This document shows positions 40,031-49,035 of a stretch of 64,000 nt of DNA, one piece after another; within the stretch, counting starts at the first letter, position 1; each line of letters starts with the position of its first letter. The translations under genes were made by a program, and so were the position numbers. The notes under the pieces were generated by a model. That model worked only from the letters and a program-made list of their open reading frames with translations, was not told the origin of the DNA and did no database searches. Origin of the DNA: Microbacterium sp. BH-3-3-3 (GTDB taxonomy: Bacteria > Actinomycetota > Actinomycetes > Actinomycetales > Microbacteriaceae); contig NZ_VEFS01000006.1 in the NCBI RefSeq assembly GCF_007679045.1, positions 62,001-126,000 on the forward strand, given 5' to 3'.

Positions 40031-41113
40031 TCAGTCGAGGACCTTCTTCCATACGCCCTCGTACGAGATGGCACGGAAGCCGATCTCCTCGTTGATCGAG
40101 AGCATCGGCCGGTTCTCCTCGGCGTTGTAGGTGATCACGCGGGGCGAGCTCGGCGCCACCTCGTGCCAGGCGAGCAGCCCCGCGCACTTCACGAGCATGC
40201 CGAGGCGGTGGCCGCGGTGGCTCGCGACGACCAGGGTGTCTTCCTGGTGCGTGGCGGCCGCGCGGTCTTTGCCGATGACGAGCTCGTTGAAGGCGGCGAG
40301 CTCGCCCGTGTCGACGTGCTGCGCCGCGGTGACGAGAAGGTGCCGACCGGCGTCGAGGTAGTCGCGCTCGTAGCGACGCAGGCGCGCGGCATCCCACACC
40401 TCTTCGTCGAACTCGAGTCCGGCCGAGGGGGCGTCGGTGACCATGCGCGACTTCATCCATGCGAACGCGTCGACGAACTCGTCGGGTGTGGGCAGCGTCC
40501 ACTGGACCACGCGGTACCCGGTCGCGGCCGCCTCGGCCGCAGCGAGAAGGTTCTCGAGGTGCGGTCGGGAGCCCTCGAGGTCGAGGGCGCTCACCCGCAC
40601 GATCTGCTCGAGGGTGTTTCCGGATGCCAGGAAGAAGCGGGCCGCGTGATCCTCGGGGATCGCGCCGAACCCCGTCGGCGCCGCGACCTGCGGTCCCTCG
40701 GCGGCGGGGTGCTCCGCCCACGACTGCAGGACCGTGCGTCCCTCGTCGCGGGCGACGCTCTCGATGAGGGCGAACGCGGTGCGGCCGATGCCGTGGCCCC
40801 ACGCGGAACGCCGGAGGTCGATGTGCCAGAAGCCGGTGCGGGCGCCCTCCTCCTGCGGGAACTCGAGGCCGACGCGGCCGACGACCTCCCCGTGGAACAC
40901 GACGATCCACGCATAGCGCTTCATGTCGGGCTTGGGCTGGTACATCGGCAGCAGTTCGTCGGCGGGCATCGACCCGTCGTCGTGGCCGGAGATCTCGGCG
41001 TAGATGAGGTTGCGCAGGCGCACCATGTCGCGGAAGTCCGCGGCATCCGGTGCATCGATCGAGGTGGGGACGTGCAGGGGGCGCAGCTCGAGGCCGGCCG
41101 TGAGGGTGGTCAT
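40031..41113 (-). CDS. GNAT family N-acetyltransferase (tandem GNAT domains)
   Basis: A 360-residue protein with two acetyltransferase-like halves. The first has the acetyl-CoA motif WGHGIGRTAFALIE near residue 107, after the HIDLRRSA strand. The second has ASHRGHRLGMLVKCAGL near residue 307, with TYNAEENRPMLSINEEIGF at the end. Tandem GNATs include mycothiol synthase and aminoglycoside-modifying Eis relatives; this sequence fits neither clearly. The ATG at 41113 has GGAAG upstream. It is the last gene of a minus-strand array headed by a 37-codon ORF, with a 12-bp hairpin just before it that may reduce read-through. Confidence 0.88.
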   Translation of the reverse strand: MTTLTAGLELRPLHVPTSIDAPDAADFRDMVRLRNLIYAEISGHDDGSMPADELLPMYQPKPDMKRYAWIVVFHGEVVGRVGLEFPQEEGARTGFWHIDLRRSAWGHGIGRTAFALIESVARDEGRTVLQSWAEHPAAEGPQVAAPTGFGAIPEDHAARFFLASGNTLEQIVRVSALDLEGSRPHLENLLAAAEAAATGYRVVQWTLPTPDEFVDAFAWMKSRMVTDAPSAGLEFDEEVWDAARLRRYERDYLDAGRHLLVTAAQHVDTGELAAFNELVIGKDRAAATHQEDTLVVASHRGHRLGMLVKCAGLLAWHEVAPSSPRVITYNAEENRPMLSINEEIGFRAISYEGVWKKVLD

Positions 41114-41147
41114 GTCGTGACTTCCGTGTCGCAGGAGGAGAGGGAGG

Positions 41148-41177
41148 GGTGGGGTCGACGGAGTGGTCGACCCCACC
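41148..41177 (-). terminator. Hairpin between the small hypothetical gene and the GNAT gene
   Basis: GGTGGGGTCGAC and GTCGACCCCACC form a perfect 12-bp stem with a six-base loop, five bases after the upstream stop codon on the minus strand. It could be a partial terminator or an attenuator. Confidence 0.6.
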
Positions 41178-41181
41178 GGGA

Positions 41182-41469
41182 TCAGAACGGCGGGCGGCTG
41201 AACGCGGCGGCGCTCTGCCAGGCGCGTTCGCGGCGGTCGCGCTCGGCGGCCGCGTCGCGCGCCCGCAGGGCTTCGACGGCCCGGTGGTCGAGGGCCCGTG
41301 CGCGGTCGGCGTGCCGCGTCAGCAGCCAGAGGCCGAGACGCAACGAGAGCCGATCGAACAGGCCCAGCGGCCGGTAGGCCGTGGTGTCGAAGGTGATCGT
41401 GGACGGGGTGGGAGTGGTGGTGGGCGCGGCCGTCGTGTGCTGCGGCGCGCGCGTGAACAAGGCGTTCAT
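41182..41469 (-). CDS. Small hypothetical protein (95 aa)
   Basis: A 95-residue protein beginning MNALFTRAP. A Thr/Pro-rich N-terminal third is followed by an amphipathic segment (LGLFDRLSLRLGLWLLTRHA) and a long helix rich in Arg, Ala and Glu. It could associate with the membrane surface, but no clear transmembrane helix or domain is recognisable. The ATG at 41469 is preferred over an upstream in-frame ATG because GGAG lies eight bases before it. It lies between the 37-codon ORF and the GNAT gene on the same strand. Confidence 0.65.
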   Translation of the reverse strand: MNALFTRAPQHTTAAPTTTPTPSTITFDTTAYRPLGLFDRLSLRLGLWLLTRHADRARALDHRAVEALRARDAAAERDRRERAWQSAAAFSRPPF

Positions 41470-41577
41470 GCGGAGGCTCCGTGAAGAAGAGGAGTGCGAG
41501 TGAAGATGCGCGCGAAGCGCGGGCGGGATCACGGGGATCCGGCGGGAGCGGCGTCGAAGGACGGCTCACGGGAAGCG

Positions 41578-41594
41578 GAGACGCAGGGCGTCTC
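41578..41594 (-). promoter_or_regulatory. Hairpin just after the 37-codon ORF
   Basis: GAGACGC and GCGTCTC form a perfect seven-bp stem with a three-base loop, 11 bases downstream of the small ORF's stop codon. Its position suits an attenuator that depends on translation of the small ORF. Confidence 0.45.
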
Positions 41595-41605
41595 GACGCG
41601 ACGGG

Positions 41606-41719
41606 TCAACCCAGACGAGAGGGCATGCCGACGGCGGGGGTCACTCCGGTGACGGGTGCGGAGAGCACGGGAACGGCGATGAAGCCGGTGGCGGTGAAGC
41701 CGGTGTTGGTGCGAATCAT
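41606..41719 (-). CDS. Small ORF (37 aa) with strong promoter and Shine-Dalgarno
   Basis: A 37-codon frame beginning MIRTNTGFTATGF and ending VGMPSRLG. It is rich in Thr, Val, Gly and Pro and has no cysteine. AAAGGAGG (41727-41734, complement) lies seven bases before the ATG, among the closest matches to the 16S rRNA tail that I see in the window, and a near-consensus promoter stands 37 bases upstream of the ATG. A hairpin follows the stop. It may be a functional peptide or a leader controlling the two downstream genes. I do not recognise it. Confidence 0.6.
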   Translation of the reverse strand: MIRTNTGFTATGFIAVPVLSAPVTGVTPAVGMPSRLG

Positions 41720-41755
41720 GGGAGGACCTCCTTTCGACGTCGGTTGCGACTGCCG

Positions 41756-41785
41756 ACGCTAGCGAAGGCATTCAGCAGATGTCAA
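41756..41785 (-). promoter_or_regulatory. Strong promoter of the 37-codon ORF
   Basis: On the minus strand TTGACA (41780-41785) and TAGCGT (41756-41761) are 18 bases apart. The -35 is a perfect consensus, the only one I note in the window with a good -10. Transcription would begin near 41749, giving a 30-base leader. Confidence 0.7.
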
Positions 41786-41868
41786 GCTCTCGTCCAGAAA
41801 GCGCTGGTCCCCGGGCGCGTCGCGTGCCCGTGACCGGCTCGGCGCCGCGGAATTCCGCGCCTTTCGGT

Positions 41869-41874
41869 TAGCGT
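41869..41874 (+). promoter_or_regulatory. -10 element TAGCGT of smc
   Basis: Transcription would begin near 41881, leaving about 24 bases of leader that include GAGGGAGGG before the GTG at 41905. Confidence 0.5.
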
Positions 41875-41904
41875 GAGACGCCGGGTCGATCGAGGGAGGG
41901 TGAC

Positions 41905-44900
41905 GTGCATCTGAAGAGCCTGACCCTCCGCGGCTTCAAGTCGTTCGCCCAGTCGACGACCTTCGCCCTCGAACCCGGGGTCACGTGCATCGTCGGTCCC
42001 AACGGCTCGGGCAAGTCCAACGTGGTCGACGCGCTCGCGTGGGTGATGGGCGAGCAGGGGGCGAAGACCCTGCGCGGCGGCAAGATGGAAGACGTCATCT
42101 TCGCCGGCACCTCGACCCGCGGCCCCCTCGGCCGGGCCGAGGTGCAGCTCACGATCGACAACGCCGACGGCGCCCTGCCGATCGACTACAGCGAAGTCAC
42201 CATCAGCCGCACGCTCTTCCGCACCGGCGCGAGCGAGTACGCGATCAACGGTCAGACGTGCCGCCTGCTCGACGTGCAGGAGCTGCTCAGCGATTCCGGC
42301 CTCGGCCGCGAGATGCACGTCATCATCGGGCAGGGCCGTCTCGACACGGTGCTGCAGGCGACGGCCGAGGACCGACGGGGGTTCATCGAAGAGGCGGCCG
42401 GCATCCTGAAGCATCGCCGCCGCAAAGAGAAGACCGTGCGCAAGCTCGAGGCGATGGAGACGAACCTCACCCGTCTCAGCGATCTCGCCGGAGAGCTGCG
42501 GCGCCAGCTCAAGCCCCTCGGCAAGCAGGCCGAGATCGCGCGCGAGGCGGCGACCATCGCCGCCGTCGTGCGTGACGCGAAGGCGCGACTCTACGCCGAC
42601 GAGCTCGTGCTGCTGCGCACCCAGCTCGCCGACGCGGCGCGGGCCGAGAGCGAGCGGCACACCGAGCGACTCGGCCTGCAGGAGCAGGCCGAAGGGCTCC
42701 GCGGCCGGGTGGAGCGCCTCGAGAACGACCAGCGTTCCGAGGCCGTCGACCGTGCCCGCAGCGTGGCCTTCGCCCTCGAGCAGGTGCAGGAGCGCGTGCG
42801 CGGGCTGTACACGCTCGCCGGTCAGCGTCTCGCGCTGCTCACCGACGACGGTGACGGCGGGGGAGGGTTCGCGCCCACCGTCACGCAGTCGATGATCGAC
42901 GACGTCCGGGCCGAGATCGACGACATCGCCGCGGGCCTGGGCGATGCTCAGGATGCCGCGTCGCAGGCCGCCCGCGGAGTCGCGCGAGCGCGCGCCGAGC
43001 TCGACGCGCTCGACGTCGACATCGCCGCCCAGAGCGCCCTCGTGTCGGAGCACGACATGCGCCTGACGAGCCTGCGCGGTGCGGCGGATGCCGCGAACTC
43101 GGCCCTCACCGCCGTGCGCGCGGGCGTCGATCGACAGCAGCGGGCCCTCGACGCCGCGCTGCTCCGTCGTGCCGAGGCCGAGGAGGCGCGCGCGGGGCTC
43201 GATCCCGACGTCGCCCCCGAGGCGGCCAGCGCCGAACACGCTGCGGCCTACGAGCGTGCGCAGCGCGAGGCGAACGCCGTCGAGACGCGCGTGGCGGGGC
43301 TGCGCGAGCGCCTGCACGCCGCCGAACGCGAACGCGATGCCCTCGAGGCGCAGACGACGGCTCTCGGCCGCGCCCTCGACGTGCGCAATGCGGCCGCGGA
43401 CCTCATCGCCGCCGGGGGTCGCGGCATCCGGGGTCTCGTCGGAGACGACGTGAAGGTCACCGCGGGCTACGAGGCGGCGATCGCCGCGGCGCTCGGCGGC
43501 CTCGCCGAGGGTCTGCTGGTCGACGACGTCGCGGCGGCCTTCGCGGCGGCGCAGACCGCGAGCGAGGCGGATCTGGGCGTCGTCGACATCGCGATCGCGG
43601 ATGCCGCGGAGGCGCAGCCCGCGCGCGTCGCTGGGGGGACGCCGGCCGTCGACGTCGTCACCGCGTCGTCGGGCGTGCGCGGGATCCTCTCGCGCGTGGT
43701 GATCGTCGACGACCTCGAGGCCGCGCGCGCGGCGCAGTCGTCTCTCGAGCCCGGAGTGACGCTGGTCACCCGGGCGGGGGAGCTGCTCACCGCGCACACC
43801 GTGCGCGCCGGCTCGGGTGCGGGCCGATCGCGGCTGGAACTCGCCGCCGAGCGCGATGGCGCCGCCGAGCGTCTGGCCGAGATCGTCGTCGTGGCCGATT
43901 CGCTGCGAGAGGCCCTCTCCGACGAGCAGCGCGTGCTGACCGAGGCGCGCCAGAAGACGAAGGATGCGCTCGCCCACCTGCGCGAGCACGACGCCGCGCT
44001 GGCGGCTCACGCCGAGAAGGTCAACCGCGTGACGGTGCGTCACGAAGCCGCCGTCGCGGAGTGCGAACGACTGGCCGCGGGACTGGCGCAGACCGAGACG
44101 GCGGTCGCCGAGGCCGAGGACGCCGCCCGTCGAGCCGACGAGGCCCTCGCCCGGGCGCTCGAGGCGCCGCGCCCTCTGCTCGATGCGTCGGCGCGCGAGG
44201 GGATGGCCGCCGCCGTCGACGCGGCTCGCGAGGGCGAGATGCGGGCGCGCCTCGACATCGAGACGCTCAAGGAACGCGTGCGGGCCGGTGAGGCGCGCAT
44301 CGTGCAGCTCGAGCAGCAGCGGGAGCGGGAGCGGTCGGCGGCCGAAGAGGCCGCTCGCCGGGCGGTGATCCGCCGTGCTCAGCGCGAGGTTGCCGCCGAG
44401 GTCGCGGGGCAGCTGCCGGCGCTGCTCGACGCGATCGACCGGTCGGTGAGTCAGGCGCGCGTCGAGCTCGCCGCGGCCGAGGCGGCGCGCACCGCGGTCA
44501 CCGCCGAGTTGTCCCGCGCGCGGGCCGACGAGACGGTGGTGCGCGAGCGACTCGCGCGACTGACCGAGAGCGTGCACGGCCTTGAGCTGCAGATGCACGA
44601 GAAGAAGCTCCACGTGACGAGCCTGCTCGAGCGCGCGCAGTCGGAACTCGCGCTCGACGAGCACATTCTCGTTTCGGAATACGGCCCTGACCAGCTCATC
44701 CCCACCGAGGCGGAGGGCGAGAGCGTCCCGTTCGAGCGGGCGGCGCAGAAACGTCGACTGCAGGATGCCGAGCGCAAGCTGTCGCAGTTGGGCCGGGTGA
44801 ATCCGCTGGCCCTGGAGGAGTTCGCCGCCCTCGAGCAGCGCCACGCCTTCCTCACCGAGCAGCTTGCCGACCTGCAGCAGACCCGCGCCGACCTGCAGAC

Positions 44901-45411
44901 GATCATCGCCGAGCTCGACGAACGCATGCAGACGATCTTCGTCGCAGCGTTCGAGGACACGCGCGCGGCGTTCACCGAGATCTTCCCGATCCTCTTCCCG
45001 GGCGGAACCGGCAGCATCGCCCTGACCGACCCCGAGAATCCGCTGACGACCGGCATCGAGGTGTCGGTGCGACCGGTGGGCAAGAAGATCGAGCGTCTGT
45101 CGCTGCTCTCGGGCGGCGAGCGCTCGCTGGCGGCGGTGGCCTTCCTGACCTCGATCTTCACGGCGCGCCCGAGCCCCTTCTACATCCTCGACGAGGTCGA
45201 GGCGGCGCTCGACGACGCCAACCTCGGGCGCCTGCTGGGCGTGTTCGAGAAGCTCCGCGCGAGCAGCCAGCTCATCGTCATCACCCACCAGAAGCGCACG
45301 ATGGAGATCGCCGACGCGCTGTACGGGGTGTCGATGCGGCAGGACGGCGTCTCGGCCGTCGTGGGCCAGCGCGTGGGCGACCGCGCCGCCCGACCCGCGC
45401 CCGTAAGCTGA
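41905..45411 (+). CDS. smc: Chromosome segregation protein SMC
   Basis: SMC is the ATPase core of bacterial condensin. The 1168-residue protein has Walker A GPNGSGKSNVVDAL near residue 32, two long coiled coils (about 170-500 and 660-1010, rich in Ala, Glu and Arg), a hinge around 500-650 with conserved glycines (ARVAGGTPAVDVV), the signature LSGGERSLAAVAF near residue 1073, and Walker B FYILDEVEAALDD near residue 1092. It works with ScpA and ScpB, which are not in the window. The GTG follows GAGGGAGGG. ftsY starts four bases after the stop but has its own -10 inside the end of smc. Confidence 0.97.
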   Translation: MHLKSLTLRGFKSFAQSTTFALEPGVTCIVGPNGSGKSNVVDALAWVMGEQGAKTLRGGKMEDVIFAGTSTRGPLGRAEVQLTIDNADGALPIDYSEVTISRTLFRTGASEYAINGQTCRLLDVQELLSDSGLGREMHVIIGQGRLDTVLQATAEDRRGFIEEAAGILKHRRRKEKTVRKLEAMETNLTRLSDLAGELRRQLKPLGKQAEIAREAATIAAVVRDAKARLYADELVLLRTQLADAARAESERHTERLGLQEQAEGLRGRVERLENDQRSEAVDRARSVAFALEQVQERVRGLYTLAGQRLALLTDDGDGGGGFAPTVTQSMIDDVRAEIDDIAAGLGDAQDAASQAARGVARARAELDALDVDIAAQSALVSEHDMRLTSLRGAADAANSALTAVRAGVDRQQRALDAALLRRAEAEEARAGLDPDVAPEAASAEHAAAYERAQREANAVETRVAGLRERLHAAERERDALEAQTTALGRALDVRNAAADLIAAGGRGIRGLVGDDVKVTAGYEAAIAAALGGLAEGLLVDDVAAAFAAAQTASEADLGVVDIAIADAAEAQPARVAGGTPAVDVVTASSGVRGILSRVVIVDDLEAARAAQSSLEPGVTLVTRAGELLTAHTVRAGSGAGRSRLELAAERDGAAERLAEIVVVADSLREALSDEQRVLTEARQKTKDALAHLREHDAALAAHAEKVNRVTVRHEAAVAECERLAAGLAQTETAVAEAEDAARRADEALARALEAPRPLLDASAREGMAAAVDAAREGEMRARLDIETLKERVRAGEARIVQLEQQRERERSAAEEAARRAVIRRAQREVAAEVAGQLPALLDAIDRSVSQARVELAAAEAARTAVTAELSRARADETVVRERLARLTESVHGLELQMHEKKLHVTSLLERAQSELALDEHILVSEYGPDQLIPTEAEGESVPFERAAQKRRLQDAERKLSQLGRVNPLALEEFAALEQRHAFLTEQLADLQQTRADLQTIIAELDERMQTIFVAAFEDTRAAFTEIFPILFPGGTGSIALTDPENPLTTGIEVSVRPVGKKIERLSLLSGGERSLAAVAFLTSIFTARPSPFYILDEVEAALDDANLGRLLGVFEKLRASSQLIVITHQKRTMEIADALYGVSMRQDGVSAVVGQRVGDRAARPAPVS
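45404..45409 (+). promoter_or_regulatory. -10 element TAAGCT of ftsY (leaderless)
   Basis: TAAGCT overlaps the smc stop codon and is followed by GAAGCA and the ATG at 45416. Confidence 0.55.
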
Positions 45412-45415
45412 AGCA

Positions 45416-46288
45416 ATGGCTGAGAACTCCTGGTCGTTGGGCCGCGCGCTGCGCGGGCTGTTCGTCAAACCCACCATCGACGAGACGACGTGGGAAGACC
45501 TCGAGACGGCCCTGCTGACCGCCGACTTCGGCCCCGACGTCACGGAGCGGCTCGTCGACGAGCTGCGCGAGAAGGTCGAGCGCTACCGCACCACGGATCC
45601 GCGCGACCTGCAGCGCATGCTGAAGGAGACGCTCGAAGAGCACTTCGCCAAGTTCGACACGACGCTGCGGCTCACCGAGCGTCCCGCCGTCGTGCTCGTG
45701 GTCGGCGTCAACGGCGTGGGCAAGACCACCACGATCGGCAAGTTCGCCAAATTCCTGCAGCGCTACGGCCGCACCGTCGTCGTCGGCGCCGCCGACACCT
45801 TCCGCGCGGCGGCCGTCGACCAGCTCGCCACCTGGGCCGAGCGCGGGGGAGCGACCATCGTCCGGCCCCAGCACGAGGGCCAGGATCCGGCATCCGTCGC
45901 CTTCCAGACCGTGGCGCACGCCAAAGAGACCGGTACCGAGATCGTGCTCGTCGACACCGCCGGTCGCCTGCACACCAAGGGCGGCCTCATGGACGAGCTC
46001 GGCAAGATCAAGCGCGTCATCGAGAAGCAGGCCCCCATCAGCGAGGTCCTTCTCGTGCTCGACGCGACGACCGGCCAGAACGGTCTCATGCAGGCCCAGG
46101 CCTTCCTCGACAGCGCCGGCGTCACCGGTCTCGTGCTCACCAAGCTCGACGGGTCGGCCAAGGGCGGGTTCGTGCTCGCGGTGCAGGAGCGCACCGGCAT
46201 TCCCGTCAAGCTCCTGGGTCAGGGCGAGGGCATCAACGACCTGACCGGCTTCACCCCGCACGTGTTCGCCTCGTCGCTCGTCGACTGA
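45416..46288 (+). CDS. ftsY: Signal recognition particle receptor FtsY
   Basis: FtsY docks SRP-ribosome complexes at the membrane. This 290-residue form has only the N and G domains: the N-terminal helical bundle to about residue 85, then G1 GVNGVGKTTTIGKFA near residue 98, DTFRAAAVDQL, VDTAGRLHTKGGLMDEL, TKLDGSAKGG and the closing loop GQGEGINDLTGF. The acidic A domain of E. coli FtsY is absent, as in many actinobacteria; a short N-terminal helix (WSLGRALRGLF) may contact lipid. The partner Ffh gene is 3.3 kb downstream. Confidence 0.96.
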   Translation: MAENSWSLGRALRGLFVKPTIDETTWEDLETALLTADFGPDVTERLVDELREKVERYRTTDPRDLQRMLKETLEEHFAKFDTTLRLTERPAVVLVVGVNGVGKTTTIGKFAKFLQRYGRTVVVGAADTFRAAAVDQLATWAERGGATIVRPQHEGQDPASVAFQTVAHAKETGTEIVLVDTAGRLHTKGGLMDELGKIKRVIEKQAPISEVLLVLDATTGQNGLMQAQAFLDSAGVTGLVLTKLDGSAKGGFVLAVQERTGIPVKLLGQGEGINDLTGFTPHVFASSLVD

Positions 46289-46357
46289 TCCCTACCGCAC
46301 GAGCGCACCCGGGCGGGTCGTCTTCCCGAAGCGCGGGCGGACTGCTTACATGGAGTC

Positions 46358-46858
46358 ATGGCCATCGAGCACGACTTCTTCGGACTCCTCGAGTCGGGCC
46401 CCGACGGGTCGATCTTCTGGAGTGAGAACGTCGAGTTCGGCGACCAGAGCGTCACGGTCGACCTGACCGCCCCCGATCAAGACGACGTGTCCGTCGAGGC
46501 GCTCGACGTCGCGGCATCCATGGTCTCGTCTCTCGAGGCGATCGACCTCGCCGCGCGCAATGCCATGGTCAACGAGCTCGACGACCGCACCAGCGAGGTG
46601 ACGGAGTACATCCTCCAGCAGCAGGCGACCTTCGGCGAAGAGATCGAAGACCTGCTCACCGACGTCACGGGCGACACGCATATCGACGTGATCAAGGCCC
46701 TGCAGCTGATGAGCATGACGATCCTCGCCGACGAGCACGGCGGGGCCGACCCCTTCGCGGTCCTCGAGTACGCGCTCGATCCCGACGCCACCGACGACGT
46801 GCTGCTGGTGAACCTCGCCTCCGACGGGCGGGTGCAGTCGGTCACCAGCGCCGACTGA
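46358..46858 (+). CDS. Hypothetical acidic protein (possibly DUF2004-like)
   Basis: A 166-residue, strongly acidic soluble protein beginning MAIEHDFFGLLESG. It mixes a short N-terminal beta-rich part (SIFWSENVEFGDQSVTVDL) with a helical part (residues 45-130) and a C-terminal strand ending VNLASDGRVQSVTSAD. The opening pattern resembles DUF2004 proteins, but I am not certain. The ATG at 46358 is seven bases after a weak -10-like TTACAT, with GGAG in between. The next gene starts four bases after its stop, so they are probably co-expressed. Function unknown. Confidence 0.7.
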   Translation: MAIEHDFFGLLESGPDGSIFWSENVEFGDQSVTVDLTAPDQDDVSVEALDVAASMVSSLEAIDLAARNAMVNELDDRTSEVTEYILQQQATFGEEIEDLLTDVTGDTHIDVIKALQLMSMTILADEHGGADPFAVLEYALDPDATDDVLLVNLASDGRVQSVTSAD

Positions 46859-46862
46859 CGGC

Positions 46863-47291
46863 GTGCAGACCTTTCTGCCGTACCCCTCGTTCACGGCATC
46901 CGCGGCCGTTCTCGATCTCAAGCGGCTGGGCAAGCAGCGCGTCGAGACGTTCCAGCTGTTGCGCGCGTTGACGGTGCCCGACCACGGCTGGCGCCACCAC
47001 CCCGCCGCGAAGATGTGGGACGGCCACCTGCCGGCGCTCGTTTCGTACGGCCTCGTCATGACGGACGAGTGGATCGCCCAGGGCCGCGCCGACACCGTGC
47101 GCGCCAAGATCCGCGTGTTCGCGCCCGAGGTCGACGGCCTGGCGCAGAACGAACTCGACCTCCCGCCGTGGGTCGGCGACGAGGCGTTCCACCTCGCGCA
47201 CCGCTCGAACCTCGTCCGCAAGGACCCGGAGTTCTACGTCCCTCGGTTCGGCGACGTCCCCGACGATCTGCCCTACGTCTGGCCGGTCTGA
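46863..47291 (+). CDS. MSMEG_6728 family protein (endonuclease V-like fold)
   Basis: A 142-residue protein beginning MQTFLPYPSFTASAAVLD with KRLGKQRVETFQLLRAL near residue 20 and HPAAKMWDGH near residue 46. This pattern matches a conserved actinobacterial family related in sequence to T4 pyrimidine-dimer endonuclease V, where the opening residues and arginine/glutamate of the first helix do DNA glycosylase chemistry. Whether this member acts on DNA is not shown. The GTG start is four bases after the previous stop. It is convergent with lipA. Confidence 0.82.
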   Translation: MQTFLPYPSFTASAAVLDLKRLGKQRVETFQLLRALTVPDHGWRHHPAAKMWDGHLPALVSYGLVMTDEWIAQGRADTVRAKIRVFAPEVDGLAQNELDLPPWVGDEAFHLAHRSNLVRKDPEFYVPRFGDVPDDLPYVWPV

Positions 47292-47298
47292 GGCGCGC

Positions 47299-48333
47299 TC
47301 ACACCGCCTGGGCGAACCCCGCGTCGGCGGAGGCGATGTCCTTCGCGAGGTGCGCGAGGTGCGGCGGGATCTCGCGGCCCTTCGACACCATCGACTGCGC
47401 CCACAGGCGCCCGGCGCGGTACGACGAGCGCACCAAGGGGCCGGCGAGCACGCCGAGGAAGCCGATGCGTTCGGCCTCCTCCTTGAACTCCACGAACTCG
47501 GCCGGCTTCACCCAGCGGTGCACGGGGAGGTGCCGCGGGGTCGGGCGCAGATACTGCGTGATCGTGATGATGTCGGTGCCCGCCGCGTGCAGGTCTTCGA
47601 GCGCCTGGACGACCTCTTCGGGCTCCTCGCCCATGCCGAGGATGAGGTTCGACTTGGTGATGAGTCCGGCCTCGCGCGCCGCGGTCAGCACTCCGAGGGA
47701 GCGCTCGTAGCGGAAGGCGGGACGGATGCGCTTGAAGATGCGGGGCACGGTCTCGACGTTGTGCGCGAAGACCTCGGGCCGCGAGGAGAAGACCTCTTCG
47801 AGGTGCGCCGGGTTGCCCGAGAAGTCGGTCGCGAGGATCTCGACGCCGGTGCCCGGGTTGTCGGCGTGGATGCGGCGCACCGTCTCGGCGTGCAGCCACG
47901 CCCCCTCATCCGGCAGGTCGTCGCGGGCGACGCCGGTGACGGTGGCGTAGCGCAGCTGCATCCGGGTGACGCTCTCGGCGACGCGACGGGGCTCGTCGCG
48001 GTCGTAGTCGGCGGGCTTACCGGTGTCGATCTGGCAGAAGTCGCAGCGGCGCGTGCACTGCGAGCCGCCGATGAGGAAGGTCGCCTCGCGGTCCTCCCAG
48101 CACTCGAAGATGTTGGGGCAGCCGGCCTCCTGGCACACGGTGTGCAGATCCTCGCTCTTCACGAGCTTCTGCAGGGCGGTGTACTCCGGCCCCATCTTCG
48201 CCTTGGTCTTGATCCACTCGGGTTTGCGCTCGATCGGCGTCTCGGCGTTGCGCACCTCGAGGCGCAACAGCTTGCGTCCGTTGGGGGCGGTGGATGCCGG
48301 CGCTCCGGCGTGACCGGTTCCGCAGGCGCTCAT
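47299..48333 (-). CDS. lipA: Lipoyl synthase
   Basis: LipA is a radical SAM enzyme that inserts two sulfurs into octanoyl groups on lipoyl domains. The 344-residue protein has both cysteine sets: the auxiliary-cluster triplet [12 protein letters not shown] near residue 70, and the radical [11 protein letters not shown] near residue 95. The C-terminal [13 protein letters not shown] serine motif is present as RSSYRAG. It starts inside the lipB stop (ATGA overlap), so octanoyl transfer and sulfur insertion are co-translated. An upstream in-frame extension is rejected because it lies within lipB. Confidence 0.96.
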   Translation of the reverse strand: MSACGTGHAGAPASTAPNGRKLLRLEVRNAETPIERKPEWIKTKAKMGPEYTALQKLVKSEDLHTVCQEAGCPNIFECWEDREATFLIGGSQCTRRCDFCQIDTGKPADYDRDEPRRVAESVTRMQLRYATVTGVARDDLPDEGAWLHAETVRRIHADNPGTGVEILATDFSGNPAHLEEVFSSRPEVFAHNVETVPRIFKRIRPAFRYERSLGVLTAAREAGLITKSNLILGMGEEPEEVVQALEDLHAAGTDIITITQYLRPTPRHLPVHRWVKPAEFVEFKEEAERIGFLGVLAGPLVRSSYRAGRLWAQSMVSKGREIPPHLAHLAKDIASADAGFAQAV

Positions 48334-48968
48334 GCGGCCACCGCCGCGTACTCGGCACGGAACACGCGTTCGATCGCGTCGACGAGGTCGGCGGGGGAGA
48401 CGTCGGCCCCGACGATCTCGCTGACCGTGGTCACCCCGGCATCCGAGATCCCACACGGCACGATGTGCCGGAAACCCGCGAGGGTGTTGTCGCAGTTGAC
48501 GGCGAAGCCGTGCATGGTGACTCCTCTTTCGACGCGGACTCCGATCGCCGCGACCTTGTCGACGCCGAGGGGGCGTCGGACCCAGACGCCGCTGCGCCCC
48601 TCGACGCGGAAGCCGTCGACGCCGTGAACGGAGAGAGCGTCGATCACCAGGCCCTCCAAGCGGCGCACGTGCGCGACGACGTCGATCGGTTCGGGGAGGC
48701 GAACGATCGGGTAGCCGACGAGCTGGCCCGGACCGTGCCAGGTGATCTTGCCCCCGCGGTCGACGTCGACCACCGGGGTGCCGTCGTCGGGTCGCTCGTG
48801 CGCTTCGGTGCGCTTGCCGGCGGTGTACACGGCCTCGTGCTCGAGCAGCAGAAGGGTGTCGCCTCGCTCGCGCGCGACGACGTCGGCGTGCACGCGGCGT
48901 TGGTGCGCCCAGCCGTCGAGATAGGGCACGTAGTGCGGGGCGAGGCCCGCCCGCTGGATGTCGATCAT
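48330..48968 (-). CDS. lipB: Octanoyltransferase
   Basis: LipB moves octanoate from acyl carrier protein to the apo-lipoyl domains of 2-oxoacid dehydrogenases. In the 212-residue protein the substrate-binding block [16 protein letters not shown] is near residue 75, and the catalytic pair appears as [23 protein letters not shown] near residue 150 (read in parts), with the active cysteine in VPCGI. Its ATG at 48968 follows GGGAG. A TetR regulator is divergent, and an imperfect palindrome overlaps the lipB -10, so lipBA may be regulated by it. Confidence 0.95.
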   Translation of the reverse strand: MIDIQRAGLAPHYVPYLDGWAHQRRVHADVVARERGDTLLLLEHEAVYTAGKRTEAHERPDDGTPVVDVDRGGKITWHGPGQLVGYPIVRLPEPIDVVAHVRRLEGLVIDALSVHGVDGFRVEGRSGVWVRRPLGVDKVAAIGVRVERGVTMHGFAVNCDNTLAGFRHIVPCGISDAGVTTVSEIVGADVSPADLVDAIERVFRAEYAAVAA

Positions 48969-48982
48969 CGACGACTCCCGCC

Positions 48983-49003
48983 TTGTTGGATTGCGTCTAA
49001 CAA
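48983..49003. promoter_or_regulatory. Operator-like dyad between lipB and tetR
   Basis: TTGTTGGA at 48983-48990 and TCTAACAA at 48996-49003 match as an inverted repeat at seven of eight positions around five bases. It is AT-rich compared with its surroundings. Confidence 0.55.
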
Positions 49004-49005
49004 TA
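49000..49005 (-). promoter_or_regulatory. -10 element TATTGT of lipB
   Basis: On the minus strand TATTGT overlaps the right arm of the dyad, about 31 bases before the lipB ATG, leaving room for a leader with GGGAG. Confidence 0.45.
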
Positions 49006-49022
49006 CACATCGACCCGACGCC

Positions 49023-49028
49023 TAGGCT
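49023..49028 (+). promoter_or_regulatory. -10 element TAGGCT of the tetR gene (leaderless)
   Basis: TAGGCT, seven bases (GGCTGGC), then the GTG at 49036. Confidence 0.6.
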
Positions 49029-49035
49029 GGCTGGC

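Noticed and set aside
41782..45543. Open frame of 1253 codons antisense to smc
   Set aside because: It mirrors the codon periodicity of smc on the other strand, has repetitive Arg/Gly/Glu composition and no recognisable domain. High GC creates such frames throughout the window.
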